A DNA stretch of 64,000 bases from Psychrobacter coccoides (GTDB taxonomy: Bacteria; Pseudomonadota; Gammaproteobacteria; Pseudomonadales; Moraxellaceae), in assembly GCF_017498085.1 (NCBI RefSeq), contig NZ_JAGBKM010000009.1, forward strand, positions 44,462 to 108,461. Reading direction: 5' to 3'. The notes beneath the pieces are model-generated. The model did no database searches, was not told the origin of the DNA, and saw only the letters and a program-made list of their open reading frames with translations. Position 1 is the stretch's first letter. Each line of letters opens with the position of its first letter. The position numbers and the translations under genes were made by a program. Shown in pieces: positions 36,571 through 45,640 of the stretch.

Positions 36571-37263
36571 TTAAACGCCGTACTGCTCACGGTAATGCTG
36601 CATTTTTGCCAGCTGTGCTGCCTCTTTATCCTGACTGTCTGCATCTGCTAAGTAGCTGATTAAGTCATCTATATCGACCAACGCCTGTACCGGCACTTGT
36701 AGATTGGCTGCAAGCTCCTGAATCGCTGAGTGCTCGCCCCGGCCTTTTTCTTTGCGATCAAGTGCTACGATAATACCAGCCACACTTGCACCTGCCTGCT
36801 CTAAGATGTCCACCACTTCACGCATAGCTGTGCCAGCGGTAATCACATCATCTAGCACCCATACCGCCTTGCCACTCACATCCGCACCGACTAAGTTACC
36901 ACCCTCGCCGTGGGTTTTGGCTTCTTTGCGATTGTAGCCCCATTTGGCATTGATGCCATGGTGCTGCCACAAGGCTTGGGCTGTGGCTGCCACAAATGGA
37001 ATGCCCTTATAGGCTGCGCCAAAGATAACCAACTCTTTATTACTCTGAGCTGCCATCTGCTTTGCTAATGCATCAGCATAGCCTCGTGCGAGCAACGACA
37101 ACATCTCTCCTGTCGCCAGTAGACCGGCATTAAAAAAATACGGACTGACCCGTCCAGACTTAAGGACAAATTCGCCAAACTTGAGCACTTGGTTGTCTAA
37201 AGCCAGCTGAATAAATTGATGAGAAGAAAAAGACGTGTTTTGGATGTACTGAGCATCAGGCAT
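36571..37263 (-). CDS. pyrE: Orotate phosphoribosyltransferase
   Basis: A 230-aa enzyme of pyrimidine synthesis that makes OMP from orotate and PRPP. It shows FVLKSGRVSPYFFNAGL at the N-terminus, GAAYKGIPFVAATAQAL, WGYNRKEAKTHGEGGNLVG (catalytic flexible loop) and the PRPP-binding VWVLDDVITAGTAMRE. A short C-terminal tail (about 215-230) is extra. It is followed by gshB in the same direction. Confidence 0.97.
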   Translation of the reverse strand: MPDAQYIQNTSFSSHQFIQLALDNQVLKFGEFVLKSGRVSPYFFNAGLLATGEMLSLLARGYADALAKQMAAQSNKELVIFGAAYKGIPFVAATAQALWQHHGINAKWGYNRKEAKTHGEGGNLVGADVSGKAVWVLDDVITAGTAMREVVDILEQAGASVAGIIVALDRKEKGRGEHSAIQELAANLQVPVQALVDIDDLISYLADADSQDKEAAQLAKMQHYREQYGV

Positions 37264-37332
37264 AAGCGATTCCTATCAAAAAGGGGCGAATCAAAAAAAG
37301 CGAAAAAATTGCAGTATTGTACGTATTATTGT

Positions 37333-38343
37333 TTAGCTTGACCAACCATTGATATAGTAGCTTTGCATATCAGCATAGCGAGTTAGCAGTCGGCTACGTG
37401 ATGATATATTAAAATAGCATTGCCCGTCCTTGCTAATATGTATACTCCAGCCCAAATGCACAGCAGCAACGATAATATGTCCAGAAAACAACCGTATCTG
37501 ACGGTATGCATGGCGCTGCGTCGGCGCTAAGTTTACCTGACTCAGCAAGTAGCTACGGATATAACGACAAAGCTGCTCAGCATCATAACTGTGATTGATA
37601 CTTTTACGGGTACTACATTGTTTTAGGGCATGTACCGCCACACTACAAGCCATAATATCAGTCGCCAGGCTGCCTACCCCTGTATCAAATTGCTGCGGCT
37701 GTAAGATAACTTGCCAGTCATCGGCATACAGGCCATTTAGCAGCTCATCGGGATTGTGGCGTTTGGCGATAGCATGCAGGCTCAGCGCTTGGCTATCATT
37801 ATGAGGTACTGATGCTGTCTCAGCAGATGACTGAAACCCATAACGAGTCAGCTTCGGATATTGAGAAGTCACTGCCTGAATATCTGCCATATCCAATAAG
37901 GTCATGTGTTCAAGCGATGATAATAAAGACTGAGCACCTTGGTTGCTGTGTTGCCACTGGTTTTGGTAGGGACGGTAAAAACTATCTGGAAGCTCAATAA
38001 GCTTGGCGGCGCTTAATAACGCCAAATGCTCAGCAAAAGGCTCTGATTCGACCAGCTGCCATTTTGATAAGCTCTCCTCTCTAGGCTGATAAAAACGCAC
38101 AGACTTACCATAAAGACGACGCAGCTGTTGATGGCCGCGGCGAGCAGGCTCTGGTATATCTGTTAACGGTCTGGCGGGATCAAGAGGCGTCTGACTAGGA
38201 TCAAAGTTTGGGTGAACAATAGCCGGTTGAGTACTGTTGGCCCGGTGAGCTGATGAGTCAGTACCGTTTGCCGTAGACTTATCCTGCCCAAGCAATGACT
38301 GGACATGGGATAAGTGATTATCAGAAGTAAACGACTGAGTCAT
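37333..38343 (-). CDS. Hypothetical soluble protein, unknown function
   Basis: A 336-aa protein that I do not recognise. It has no signal peptide or membrane helix. The first 70 residues are polar and Pro/Asp/Ser rich. The middle (about 70-150) carries GHQQLRRLYGKSVRFYQPREE and a Leu-rich helix (HLALLSAAKLIELPDSFYRP). A Cys/His-containing region lies around 225-255 (IMACSVAVHALKQCSTRK), and the end is rich in Arg and Tyr (QSYYINGWSS). It is upstream of pyrE with 69 bp between and in the same direction. Codon use looks ordinary. Probably lineage-restricted. Confidence 0.7.
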   Translation of the reverse strand: MTQSFTSDNHLSHVQSLLGQDKSTANGTDSSAHRANSTQPAIVHPNFDPSQTPLDPARPLTDIPEPARRGHQQLRRLYGKSVRFYQPREESLSKWQLVESEPFAEHLALLSAAKLIELPDSFYRPYQNQWQHSNQGAQSLLSSLEHMTLLDMADIQAVTSQYPKLTRYGFQSSAETASVPHNDSQALSLHAIAKRHNPDELLNGLYADDWQVILQPQQFDTGVGSLATDIMACSVAVHALKQCSTRKSINHSYDAEQLCRYIRSYLLSQVNLAPTQRHAYRQIRLFSGHIIVAAVHLGWSIHISKDGQCYFNISSRSRLLTRYADMQSYYINGWSS

Positions 38344-38629
38344 GCTCGCTCCACAAGTAAGAATGGGGTAATACCCCCCCTAAGACAGTATATAGTCAAT
38401 CCTAAATAAAAATGACACACTATGCCACGTATTACTGGCATTCATTACAGGCAGCATCGAGCAGCATAGACATAGCACATAAAGGATATGAATATCAGTA
38501 GTCAGTAGCGCTGTGCCTGTTTTAAAGTGTGCTAACTTTAGCAACATATTTTAGAAACATTATAGCGTGACTGGCATTATTTTTACTCACTTACCACACA
38601 CTTCATGCTAGTGCGTATCGGATAAACAC

Positions 38630-39475
38630 TCAAACATATTGATGATGCTGCAAAATATCGTGATATCCGACTTGCCAATCAGGATAGCGCAGCCAAGCTA
38701 ACGGAATATTGCTATGTAAGCGTTTCCCTGTCACTGAGAGTTGTTTGTCATCTATAGTAGGTGCTGTCGATCCCATCTGTGCGCTTAGCCACGTCATCAG
38801 CTCAAAGCTCGTAACTGGTGCATAATCAGTGGCTATATAAAGTGGCTTTGGCGCATCGCTCTTTAGTACTTGCACAATAATATTGACCAAATCGCTATCC
38901 ATTATGCGATTGCTCCAGTGAGCCATAGGTAGGGGCTGTTTTTGTGCCTCCCGAGCCTGACGCAAGCGCATCAGACGCTCACGCCCATAAATCCCACTAG
39001 GACGGATGACAGTCGCTTGGTCACCAAAACCCTGCTGCAGTACTTGTTCAGCTTGCCATATAACCTGTGAGGCTTCACGCTTAGGCTTGACAGGCATGGT
39101 ATGAACATCTATCCACTCACCCGCATCTTGTCCATATACCCCAGTCGATGAGATAAAAACAATGCGCTTGAGAGTCGTTAACTGCCCTGCAAGCTGCGCT
39201 ATATGCTGATTAATAGCCAAGTAGCTGTCCTGATAGCCACTACTAGAGTACTCATCAGGGGTGACGATAATAGCGATGTGAGTAAAGCCCTGCAGGTGAC
39301 TGGCTGTCAAGGTCAATGCATCCGCTTTTATAAATCGTGCCTCCTCATGTAAGTCATAATGCTCACGGGTACGACGAGCCAGCCCAGTGACCAAAAAACC
39401 ATCTTTAGCAAGCGTATTGGTCACGGGCACACCGATATCGCCTTGACCGATGACAAGTATACGTTGATCACTCAT
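38630..39475 (-). CDS. Atypical short-chain dehydrogenase / NAD-dependent epimerase (YeeZ-like)
   Basis: A 281-aa Rossmann-fold protein. The N-terminal ILVIGQGDIGVPVTNTLAKDG nucleotide-binding motif, GLARR, the FISSTGVYGQDAGEWID segment and VIRPSGIYGRERLM match the YeeZ-like branch of atypical extended SDRs. The classical YxxxK pair is not evident, so the chemistry is unknown. It lies 9 bp downstream of the DUF4105 gene in the same direction and is almost certainly cotranscribed with it. Confidence 0.85.
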   Translation of the reverse strand: MSDQRILVIGQGDIGVPVTNTLAKDGFLVTGLARRTREHYDLHEEARFIKADALTLTASHLQGFTHIAIIVTPDEYSSSGYQDSYLAINQHIAQLAGQLTTLKRIVFISSTGVYGQDAGEWIDVHTMPVKPKREASQVIWQAEQVLQQGFGDQATVIRPSGIYGRERLMRLRQAREAQKQPLPMAHWSNRIMDSDLVNIIVQVLKSDAPKPLYIATDYAPVTSFELMTWLSAQMGSTAPTIDDKQLSVTGKRLHSNIPLAWLRYPDWQVGYHDILQHHQYV

Positions 39476-39484
39476 AATATATCC

Positions 39485-41590
39485 TCAAAAATAACGCATA
39501 TAAGACAGTTTTACGTCATCATTTGCTACGATACGGTCTTGCCACTCATAGCTGGCATTGATACGAAGGGCTTGTTTGCGGTCGATATCGTACTGCAGCC
39601 CAATTGTACTAATTGGCTGCCAATATCCGCTTTGAACGCCCTGCTGGTCACTGCTGCCATGATACCAATATGGTAATTGCAATTCAGCTTGAGCACGTAA
39701 CCGATTGTTAATCTGATAGCGACAACCTGCATTTACCCCTGCCCCAATACGAAAACCTTTATTGATACCGCGGCCGCCTTGTACGGCACCTGTTGCAAAG
39801 GTATAACACAGCTGTGGCGGCATCTCGCCTGTATCTGTCGTTGGGGTGCCAAATACCCACGACTTACCATACTCAAGCGCCGTACTCGCCACCAGATGTG
39901 AGCCGCCCTCCGGCTGTGAGCCGTCATTAATACGTGTGGCTTCGACGTTTAACCCCCATGTCTGACCTTTTTTGGCTGAATTGACAGGATTAAAAGAGCG
40001 TCCTCGAATCAAAGTGGCGTTTTGCAAGACCACGCTTTTTGGCTGGTTGGGCTTGGCGCTGTCGGTATCGTATAAGCGTAGCGTCGCTGCCGCACCTTCA
40101 AGATCAAGAAACTGCGGAAACCCCGATGGGCGATCAAGCATACTATGATAGCCCGCCCGTAGACCAAGCTCGATGTAGCTGTTATCACCCTGACGCCCAA
40201 CCCCTAGGTGTCCGCGCTGTAGGGGCTGACGATCGATTGGGTTATTGTCCGACGCCTCTATGTCAAATGACACTAGGCTTTGTTTGTCTGCTGATATGCT
40301 GGAGACCACATTCGCTTGTTCTGACTTAATGCTATTTATATCGTCTTGAGTAAATGTGGCGTAACCCAGCTGTAACGCTTCATTGGCTTTGTTGAGCTGT
40401 GCTTGACGCAAAGTGCCATCGGAAGGAGTATACAGTGTACTGGTCAGCAAGCTCTCATTATCAAGTAATTGGATCACATCGGAAGGAATGACAGCATAAG
40501 GTAACTGGCTCAATAAGCGCTGCTGCGGACGTACCACATCAATAAGGCGTAAAATCTCAGACGCACAGTTGTCGGTGGCGAAGTAGTAAGGAATATGTAG
40601 ATCTTTGGTTTCCCAAACATGGCGCATGATTTGCTGCACCTCTGCTGGGGTCAAATCCAGTTGATAGGTCCAAGTATCACGCTCATCTTTTTTTAGATAG
40701 TTTGCCCACTTTTCTGGATAAGGGTCGATCTCGATACGGTTGTCATAGCCACCGCTTGCCGCTTTTATGGCAAAAATCAGAAAATTATCATCAGGATTGC
40801 CATCGACGGTATCGTTCAGCGCATAGGCGTGATGAACTTGGCTTGGGTCTGCCAAGCTGGCCTTGGAGTCAATGCGTAATAAGGTATGAGCAAAAGCTGA
40901 GATGGGATTGTCCAGATACTCTTGACCAAACATAATGGATAACTGCTCAGGCGCCAGCATCTCCATCCACTCATCTAGCTCTGAACAGGACGCTTTCAAG
41001 TTAGGGTGCTCGATACCTAGCGCCTCAGCCAAAAAACTTACCCGTGCTGGATAGCGACACAATACTGAATCACTACTTATATGCGACTGGGACAATGCTT
41101 GAGACAAGGCCATCAGCATAGCATCCAGCTCTGCTGCTGAATCATACTGGCCTTCGGTGCTCAAAAAAAACGCTGAATCACTGACGAGACTTTTATTTTT
41201 ACCTTTAGTAAAGATGTTTTTATTGTCATCAAGAAAATAAAGCAGCCGTCGCCATGTGGTATGCTGAGCTAAATTATCAGCCTGCGCTTGCTGACGCCAC
41301 GATGCCAGCATTGACGCGGCTGCTGTGCTTTTGATACTTTGGCGGTCATTATCACTGGTCGATAGCTCAGTATTACGGATCAGTGTTTCATGATTTAGCG
41401 TACTGGCCGTTTCTTCGTCGGCTTCCAAAACCGCCACAGGGACAGGTAAGGTAGCTTGCGCTGACACACTAAATAGCGCACCTACTATGAAGCCTATCAT
41501 CGCTCCACCTGTCGTCATGGGGGCTGTCATGATACTGAACAGGGATAAACGAGGGGGAGAATCAGCCGTACAGGCATGTTTTCTAATCAT
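39485..41590 (-). CDS. DUF4105 envelope protein with C-terminal beta-rich domain
   Basis: A 701-aa exported protein. A long N-terminal signal region (hydrophobic about 30-46, ending AQA) precedes a helical section (about 60-230) and a DUF4105 (Lnb N-terminal-like) domain around 250-370, with YYFATDNCASEILRLIDVVRP as its conserved Asn-Cys signature. The last 230 residues alternate hydrophobic and polar residues with many aromatic positions and end in Phe (LSYMRYF), as outer-membrane beta-barrels do. DUF4105 resembles papain-like or NlpC/P60-like folds, so cysteine-dependent hydrolysis or acyl transfer at the outer membrane is possible but unproven. It forms an operon with the SDR gene. Confidence 0.8.
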   Translation of the reverse strand: MIRKHACTADSPPRLSLFSIMTAPMTTGGAMIGFIVGALFSVSAQATLPVPVAVLEADEETASTLNHETLIRNTELSTSDNDRQSIKSTAAASMLASWRQQAQADNLAQHTTWRRLLYFLDDNKNIFTKGKNKSLVSDSAFFLSTEGQYDSAAELDAMLMALSQALSQSHISSDSVLCRYPARVSFLAEALGIEHPNLKASCSELDEWMEMLAPEQLSIMFGQEYLDNPISAFAHTLLRIDSKASLADPSQVHHAYALNDTVDGNPDDNFLIFAIKAASGGYDNRIEIDPYPEKWANYLKKDERDTWTYQLDLTPAEVQQIMRHVWETKDLHIPYYFATDNCASEILRLIDVVRPQQRLLSQLPYAVIPSDVIQLLDNESLLTSTLYTPSDGTLRQAQLNKANEALQLGYATFTQDDINSIKSEQANVVSSISADKQSLVSFDIEASDNNPIDRQPLQRGHLGVGRQGDNSYIELGLRAGYHSMLDRPSGFPQFLDLEGAAATLRLYDTDSAKPNQPKSVVLQNATLIRGRSFNPVNSAKKGQTWGLNVEATRINDGSQPEGGSHLVASTALEYGKSWVFGTPTTDTGEMPPQLCYTFATGAVQGGRGINKGFRIGAGVNAGCRYQINNRLRAQAELQLPYWYHGSSDQQGVQSGYWQPISTIGLQYDIDRKQALRINASYEWQDRIVANDDVKLSYMRYF

Positions 41591-41716
41591 GAATAAAGTC
41601 TCTTCTTTTAAAAGTACAATCTATACCGTTTATCATAGCGCTGTCGGCTACAAAATGCGTTATCATCTATCATAAATTCAGTCAGTGTCACTATTTTAGT
41701 AAAACCAGAGAAAACT

Positions 41717-42325
41717 ATGTCATCTGCCGCTCAGACCCTGTCACACCCTTCTATGACGATTAACAATGGCCTCTTGTCCACTGCCACTTGGCTGGCTTCA
41801 CCAAACTGCAATACCAGACCAGCTGATACCAGTATTGACACCATCGTCATTCATAACATTAGCCTGCCTCCCAATGAATTTGGAGCACGTGACGCAGATG
41901 GCCTGCACTATGTTAAGGCGTTATTTACCAATCAGCTAGATTGGGAAGCACACCCTTACTTCCAAACGATTAAAGGTGCAGAGGTCTCGGCTCATTTACT
42001 TATCGAGCGTGATGGTACAATCACTCAGTTTGTCAACTTTAATGAGCGGGCGTGGCATGCAGGCAGATCAAGCTACCTCGGCCGGTCTGAATGCAATGAT
42101 TATAGCATTGGTATCGAACTTGAAGGGTCAGACTTTGTAGCCTTTACTGCTGCTCAATATGACACGCTCGTACACGTGATCGCTGCAATATACGACGCCT
42201 ACCCCAAAACCCGCAGACACCTAACAGGACACAGTGATATTGCTCCTGGTCGTAAAACAGATCCTGGTGAGTATTTTGACTGGGCACGGCTACGGGAGGA
42301 GCTTTTCAAACATCTGACCCGATAG
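41717..42325 (+). CDS. ampD: 1,6-anhydro-N-acetylmuramyl-L-alanine amidase AmpD
   Basis: A 202-aa cytosolic zinc amidase of peptidoglycan recycling; in many species its loss induces AmpC beta-lactamase. Zinc ligands: VIHNISLPP (His46), and in GHSDIAPGRKTDPG the second His and the Asp. HLLIERDGTITQFVNFNERAWHAG and CNDYSIGIELEG are family signatures. No signal peptide, as expected for AmpD rather than the periplasmic AmiD. It is divergent from the DUF4105 gene and followed by murJ. Confidence 0.95.
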   Translation: MSSAAQTLSHPSMTINNGLLSTATWLASPNCNTRPADTSIDTIVIHNISLPPNEFGARDADGLHYVKALFTNQLDWEAHPYFQTIKGAEVSAHLLIERDGTITQFVNFNERAWHAGRSSYLGRSECNDYSIGIELEGSDFVAFTAAQYDTLVHVIAAIYDAYPKTRRHLTGHSDIAPGRKTDPGEYFDWARLREELFKHLTR

Positions 42326-42393
42326 TATTCAACATACTCTAATACTTTCTCTACTGATGTTCACATTCAATTCATTTATCCGCATACAGAAAG

Positions 42394-42402
42394 TGCTATA
42401 AT
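42394..42402 (+). promoter_or_regulatory. Extended -10 promoter of murJ
   Basis: TGCTATAAT is a perfect extended -10 (TGnTATAAT). No good -35 is seen. The murJ ATG is 66 bp downstream. Confidence 0.55.
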
Positions 42403-42468
42403 CCGTCAGTTTTTTGACAGTATTAAGTCAACAACTATATCCGCAGATAAATTAGCAAATAGGTTCTC

Positions 42469-44019
42469 ATGGCAAAAAGTCGACTGTTTCGTTCTACCAT
42501 GGTGGTCAGTAGCATGACCATGCTGTCACGTGTCTTAGGCCTGCTGCGTGATGTGGTGTTATTGAGTGTGTTTGGTGCAGGCGGGCTGATGGATGCCTTT
42601 TTGGTCGCCTTTAAGATCCCCAATTTTTTGCGGCGTCTATTTGCTGAAGGCGCCTTTAGCCAAGCCTTTGTGCCCGTCTTGTCTGAGTATAAAGAAAAAT
42701 ATAGCTTACAACAGGTACAGATACTGGTCAGTCGCACTTCAGGCGCCTTGCTATTGGTGCTGTCGATGTTGACAGTGGTAGTGATATTGATAGCACCTTG
42801 GGTCGTGACCTTGTTTGCCCCTGGATTTGCAGACCAGCCTGATAAATTTGCTGTCACCGCTGAGCTTTTGCGTCTGACCTTCCCTTATTTATTATTCATT
42901 TCCATGACTGCTTTTGCCAGCGGCATCTTACAAAGCTATGGGCGCTTTGCTGCCCCTGCCTTTGCGCCTGTTTTATTAAACCTATGTATGATTGGTGGTG
43001 CTTTGATCTTTGCACCGATGTTTGATACCCCAATTATGGCACTTGGTTATGCTGTCGCTATCGCCGGTCTGTTGCAGTTTTTGATACAGCTGCCGCAACT
43101 ATGGCAACAAAAACTACTCGTCGCTCCCAAGGTTGATTTTGGCCATGAGGGCGTGCAGCGTATATTAAAGCTGATGCTACCAGCGATCTTTGGTGTGTCT
43201 GTCACTCAGATTAACCTGTTGCTCAACACCGTTTTTGCCTCATTAATGATAGGGGGCTCGGTCTCTTGGCTCTATGCTGCTGAGCGTATGAGTGAGTTAC
43301 CATTAGGGCTAATCGGAGTGGCAATCGGTACAGTTATCTTGCCCAGTCTGTCTAAAAGCGAGGCTCAAAAAGACGATGTTAGCTTCAAAAAAACCATCGA
43401 CTGGGCGGCACGGCTGATTATTTTAGTCGGGGTTCCAGCCTCTGCAGCTTTATTTGTACTCTCTGATGTGCTGATGCAGGCGCTGTTTTTGCGTGGTGAG
43501 TTTTCGTTGCGTGACGCCCAAATGAGTGGCCTGGCTCTGCGCAGTATGGCCGGCGGCATATTAGGGTTTATGCTTATCAAGATATTTGCCCCCGCCTTCT
43601 TTGCAAGGCAAGACACCAAGACGCCAGTAAAAATCGGTATCGTATCTGTGTTTGCCAATATGGTTTTTAGCGTGGTTTTTATCGGCATATTTTATCTGGC
43701 TGAGATGCCGCTGCATGGCGGTCTGGCGCTGGCGACCACAGGCGCTGCCTTTGTCAACGCAGGCTTACTGTATTACTTCTTGTATAAGCGTGAGATATTT
43801 CGCTTTGGCAGTCATTGGAAAAAGCTTTTTGCACAATTTATCATTGCGACAAGCGCCATGGTTGCCGTGCTTTATGTCATGCTACCTTACTTCCCGACTG
43901 CTGATGCCCAGTGGCGACGGATGGTAGCCCTGCTGATTATGTGTGCAGTTGGCGCTTTAGTATATGGTGTGGTGTTGCTGGCTACTGGCTTTAGGCCTCG
44001 TCAGTTAAGACACGGTTAG
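42469..44019 (+). CDS. murJ: Lipid II flippase MurJ (MviN)
   Basis: A 516-aa MOP-superfamily membrane protein with about 14 helices that flips lipid II to the periplasm. Family signatures: the N-terminal STMVVSSMTMLSRVLGLLRD, GAGGLMDAFLVAFKIPNFLRRLFAEGAFSQAF (with the essential arginines), LPLGLIGVAIGTVILPSLS and FFARQDTKTPVKIG. Length is typical. It has its own promoter and follows ampD, placing two peptidoglycan genes next to each other. Confidence 0.97.
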   Translation: MAKSRLFRSTMVVSSMTMLSRVLGLLRDVVLLSVFGAGGLMDAFLVAFKIPNFLRRLFAEGAFSQAFVPVLSEYKEKYSLQQVQILVSRTSGALLLVLSMLTVVVILIAPWVVTLFAPGFADQPDKFAVTAELLRLTFPYLLFISMTAFASGILQSYGRFAAPAFAPVLLNLCMIGGALIFAPMFDTPIMALGYAVAIAGLLQFLIQLPQLWQQKLLVAPKVDFGHEGVQRILKLMLPAIFGVSVTQINLLLNTVFASLMIGGSVSWLYAAERMSELPLGLIGVAIGTVILPSLSKSEAQKDDVSFKKTIDWAARLIILVGVPASAALFVLSDVLMQALFLRGEFSLRDAQMSGLALRSMAGGILGFMLIKIFAPAFFARQDTKTPVKIGIVSVFANMVFSVVFIGIFYLAEMPLHGGLALATTGAAFVNAGLLYYFLYKREIFRFGSHWKKLFAQFIIATSAMVAVLYVMLPYFPTADAQWRRMVALLIMCAVGALVYGVVLLATGFRPRQLRHG

Positions 44020-44152
44020 AGTCGCTAAAAAATGCCGCTTACCAAACCAAAACAAGCTTAATATGAGAATTGACAGCCAGCCATAGGATTCATTGTCATA
44101 ATCAGTGATGAGCAATCAATGACGAATAAACCAACATTAAGGTTGACTATCT

Positions 44153-44803
44153 ATGACATTAAAGTATTTTAAATCGCAAGAATGCCAAACACTATCTGCT
44201 GTGGTGACGGCAAGTATATTAAGCACTGGGCTAGTGTTGAGCGCCTGTAGTAATACAGATAGTACGCGAGTAGAGAGCGCCGCAGAGACAACCACGAATA
44301 CTAAAGAGGCGGCAGCTGTGGTTGAAGATTCAGAAAACGACGCGGCGGTTCAAGTAAAAACAGTAGATGATGATGCTAAAAAGGAGCAGATAGCAGATGA
44401 TACTCATGCTGATGTAGTAAAGAATGAAACCACCATCAGTAATGATAATATAAACCCTATTACCCACACTGATAAGCAACCCAGCCTGGTCACTAACGCT
44501 ACTCAGCCCAACACACCTGAAGCGGCGCTAAAGCAGGCTGTAGATGCTTTGTATTATGGTGATGCAAAAACTGCTGCCACTTACTATAAAGTAGATATCG
44601 CCAACTTTGAGCAGGCGCTCGCCGACACACAAGCTGCGTTTCAACAAACGGTCGAGAGTATCACCATCACCGACACCAAATACAATGACGACAACACTCG
44701 TGCCACGATTACAGGTGAACTGAAGCTAAAAGGTCAGAGCCAACCTGCGCCTTTAAATTATGAATTACAAAAAATGGATGGCAAGTGGAAAATTTTGGGC
44801 TAA
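44153..44803 (+). CDS. Lipoprotein with C-terminal DUF4878-like domain
   Basis: A 216-aa lipoprotein. The signal peptide ends in the lipobox LSAC (29-32); Ser at +2 suggests outer-membrane sorting. Residues 33-115 are an acidic, Ala/Thr/Asp-rich linker. The C-terminal NTF2-like fold (about 118-216), TPEAALKQAVDALYYGDAKTAATYY to LNYELQKMDGKWKILG, resembles DUF4878. Function unknown. Its stop codon overlaps that of the convergent acetyltransferase gene by 4 bp. Confidence 0.75.
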   Translation: MTLKYFKSQECQTLSAVVTASILSTGLVLSACSNTDSTRVESAAETTTNTKEAAAVVEDSENDAAVQVKTVDDDAKKEQIADDTHADVVKNETTISNDNINPITHTDKQPSLVTNATQPNTPEAALKQAVDALYYGDAKTAATYYKVDIANFEQALADTQAAFQQTVESITITDTKYNDDNTRATITGELKLKGQSQPAPLNYELQKMDGKWKILG

Positions 44804-45495
44804 AGGTTTTGACCATTATGATTTAACGCTGTGTTGTCTGCCGTTACGGCGCGCCCTAGCATCACCACATCAGCGATAAAATCGTCCATATCACAAACTT
44901 TTGGCATATACCCCCACTGCTCGAAGCCAAGCTTACGAAACAGCCCTAAACTTGGCTGATTATGGGCAAATATCAATGCCACCACATTATGTATGCCAAG
45001 ACGTGGCGCTTGTGTCAGCATCCAACGAGTGAGTAAGCTACCCAACCCGAGGCTCTGATAGGCTTGATGCAAGTAGATACTGATCTCAGTGCTGATATGA
45101 TAGGCGGTACGTGCATACAGGTCACTAAAGCTGCCCCAAGCGACAATGGGCTGTTTACTCTGTGTCATGCGATAATGATAGCTGTTACTCTGATTATCTG
45201 CTGATACTGCGATAGAGCTATCCACCGCTTTAACCACATAGATAGGGCGTGTCGCACTGTTTAGGTGCTCGTTAAACCAAGCACTTCGCTCATCGACAGT
45301 CACTGGTGCCAGATTAGCCGTGGCCTGCTTACTAGGCACGCTCTGATTATAGATATCTAACACCATCGGTAAGTCATCTATACAGGCAAGCTGTACTATA
45401 AACTGATCGCTTAACTTATGTATCAATGATACGGGTGCTGTTGTGTTTGGTTCAGACACCGCTGTGTTTTGAATAATCGCTTCCTGATGAGTCAT
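44800..45495 (-). CDS. GNAT-family N-acetyltransferase
   Basis: A 231-aa protein with a GNAT fold: CIDDLPMVLDIYNQSVPS, the acetyl-CoA-binding region IYLHQAYQSLGLGSLLTRWML and ALIFAHNQPSLGLFRKLGFEQWGYMP. This layout resembles phosphinothricin-type acetyltransferases. The first 30 residues are an extra polar segment, and an insert of about 25 residues (AVSADNQSNSYHYRMTQSKQ) interrupts the usual core. Substrate unknown. It is convergent with the lipoprotein gene. Confidence 0.82.
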   Translation of the reverse strand: MTHQEAIIQNTAVSEPNTTAPVSLIHKLSDQFIVQLACIDDLPMVLDIYNQSVPSKQATANLAPVTVDERSAWFNEHLNSATRPIYVVKAVDSSIAVSADNQSNSYHYRMTQSKQPIVAWGSFSDLYARTAYHISTEISIYLHQAYQSLGLGSLLTRWMLTQAPRLGIHNVVALIFAHNQPSLGLFRKLGFEQWGYMPKVCDMDDFIADVVMLGRAVTADNTALNHNGQNL

Positions 45496-45640
45496 TAGAA
45501 TCTACTGCCAAATAAATATGATGTACTGATATTAGTGCCAGGGCTGCTATTTTACTTTATAATGGCAAGTTTTGAACACATCTATGCTTATTATTGGTGC
45601 GTTTTTATTTATTATTTGACCTTATGATAGCCGCAAACTT

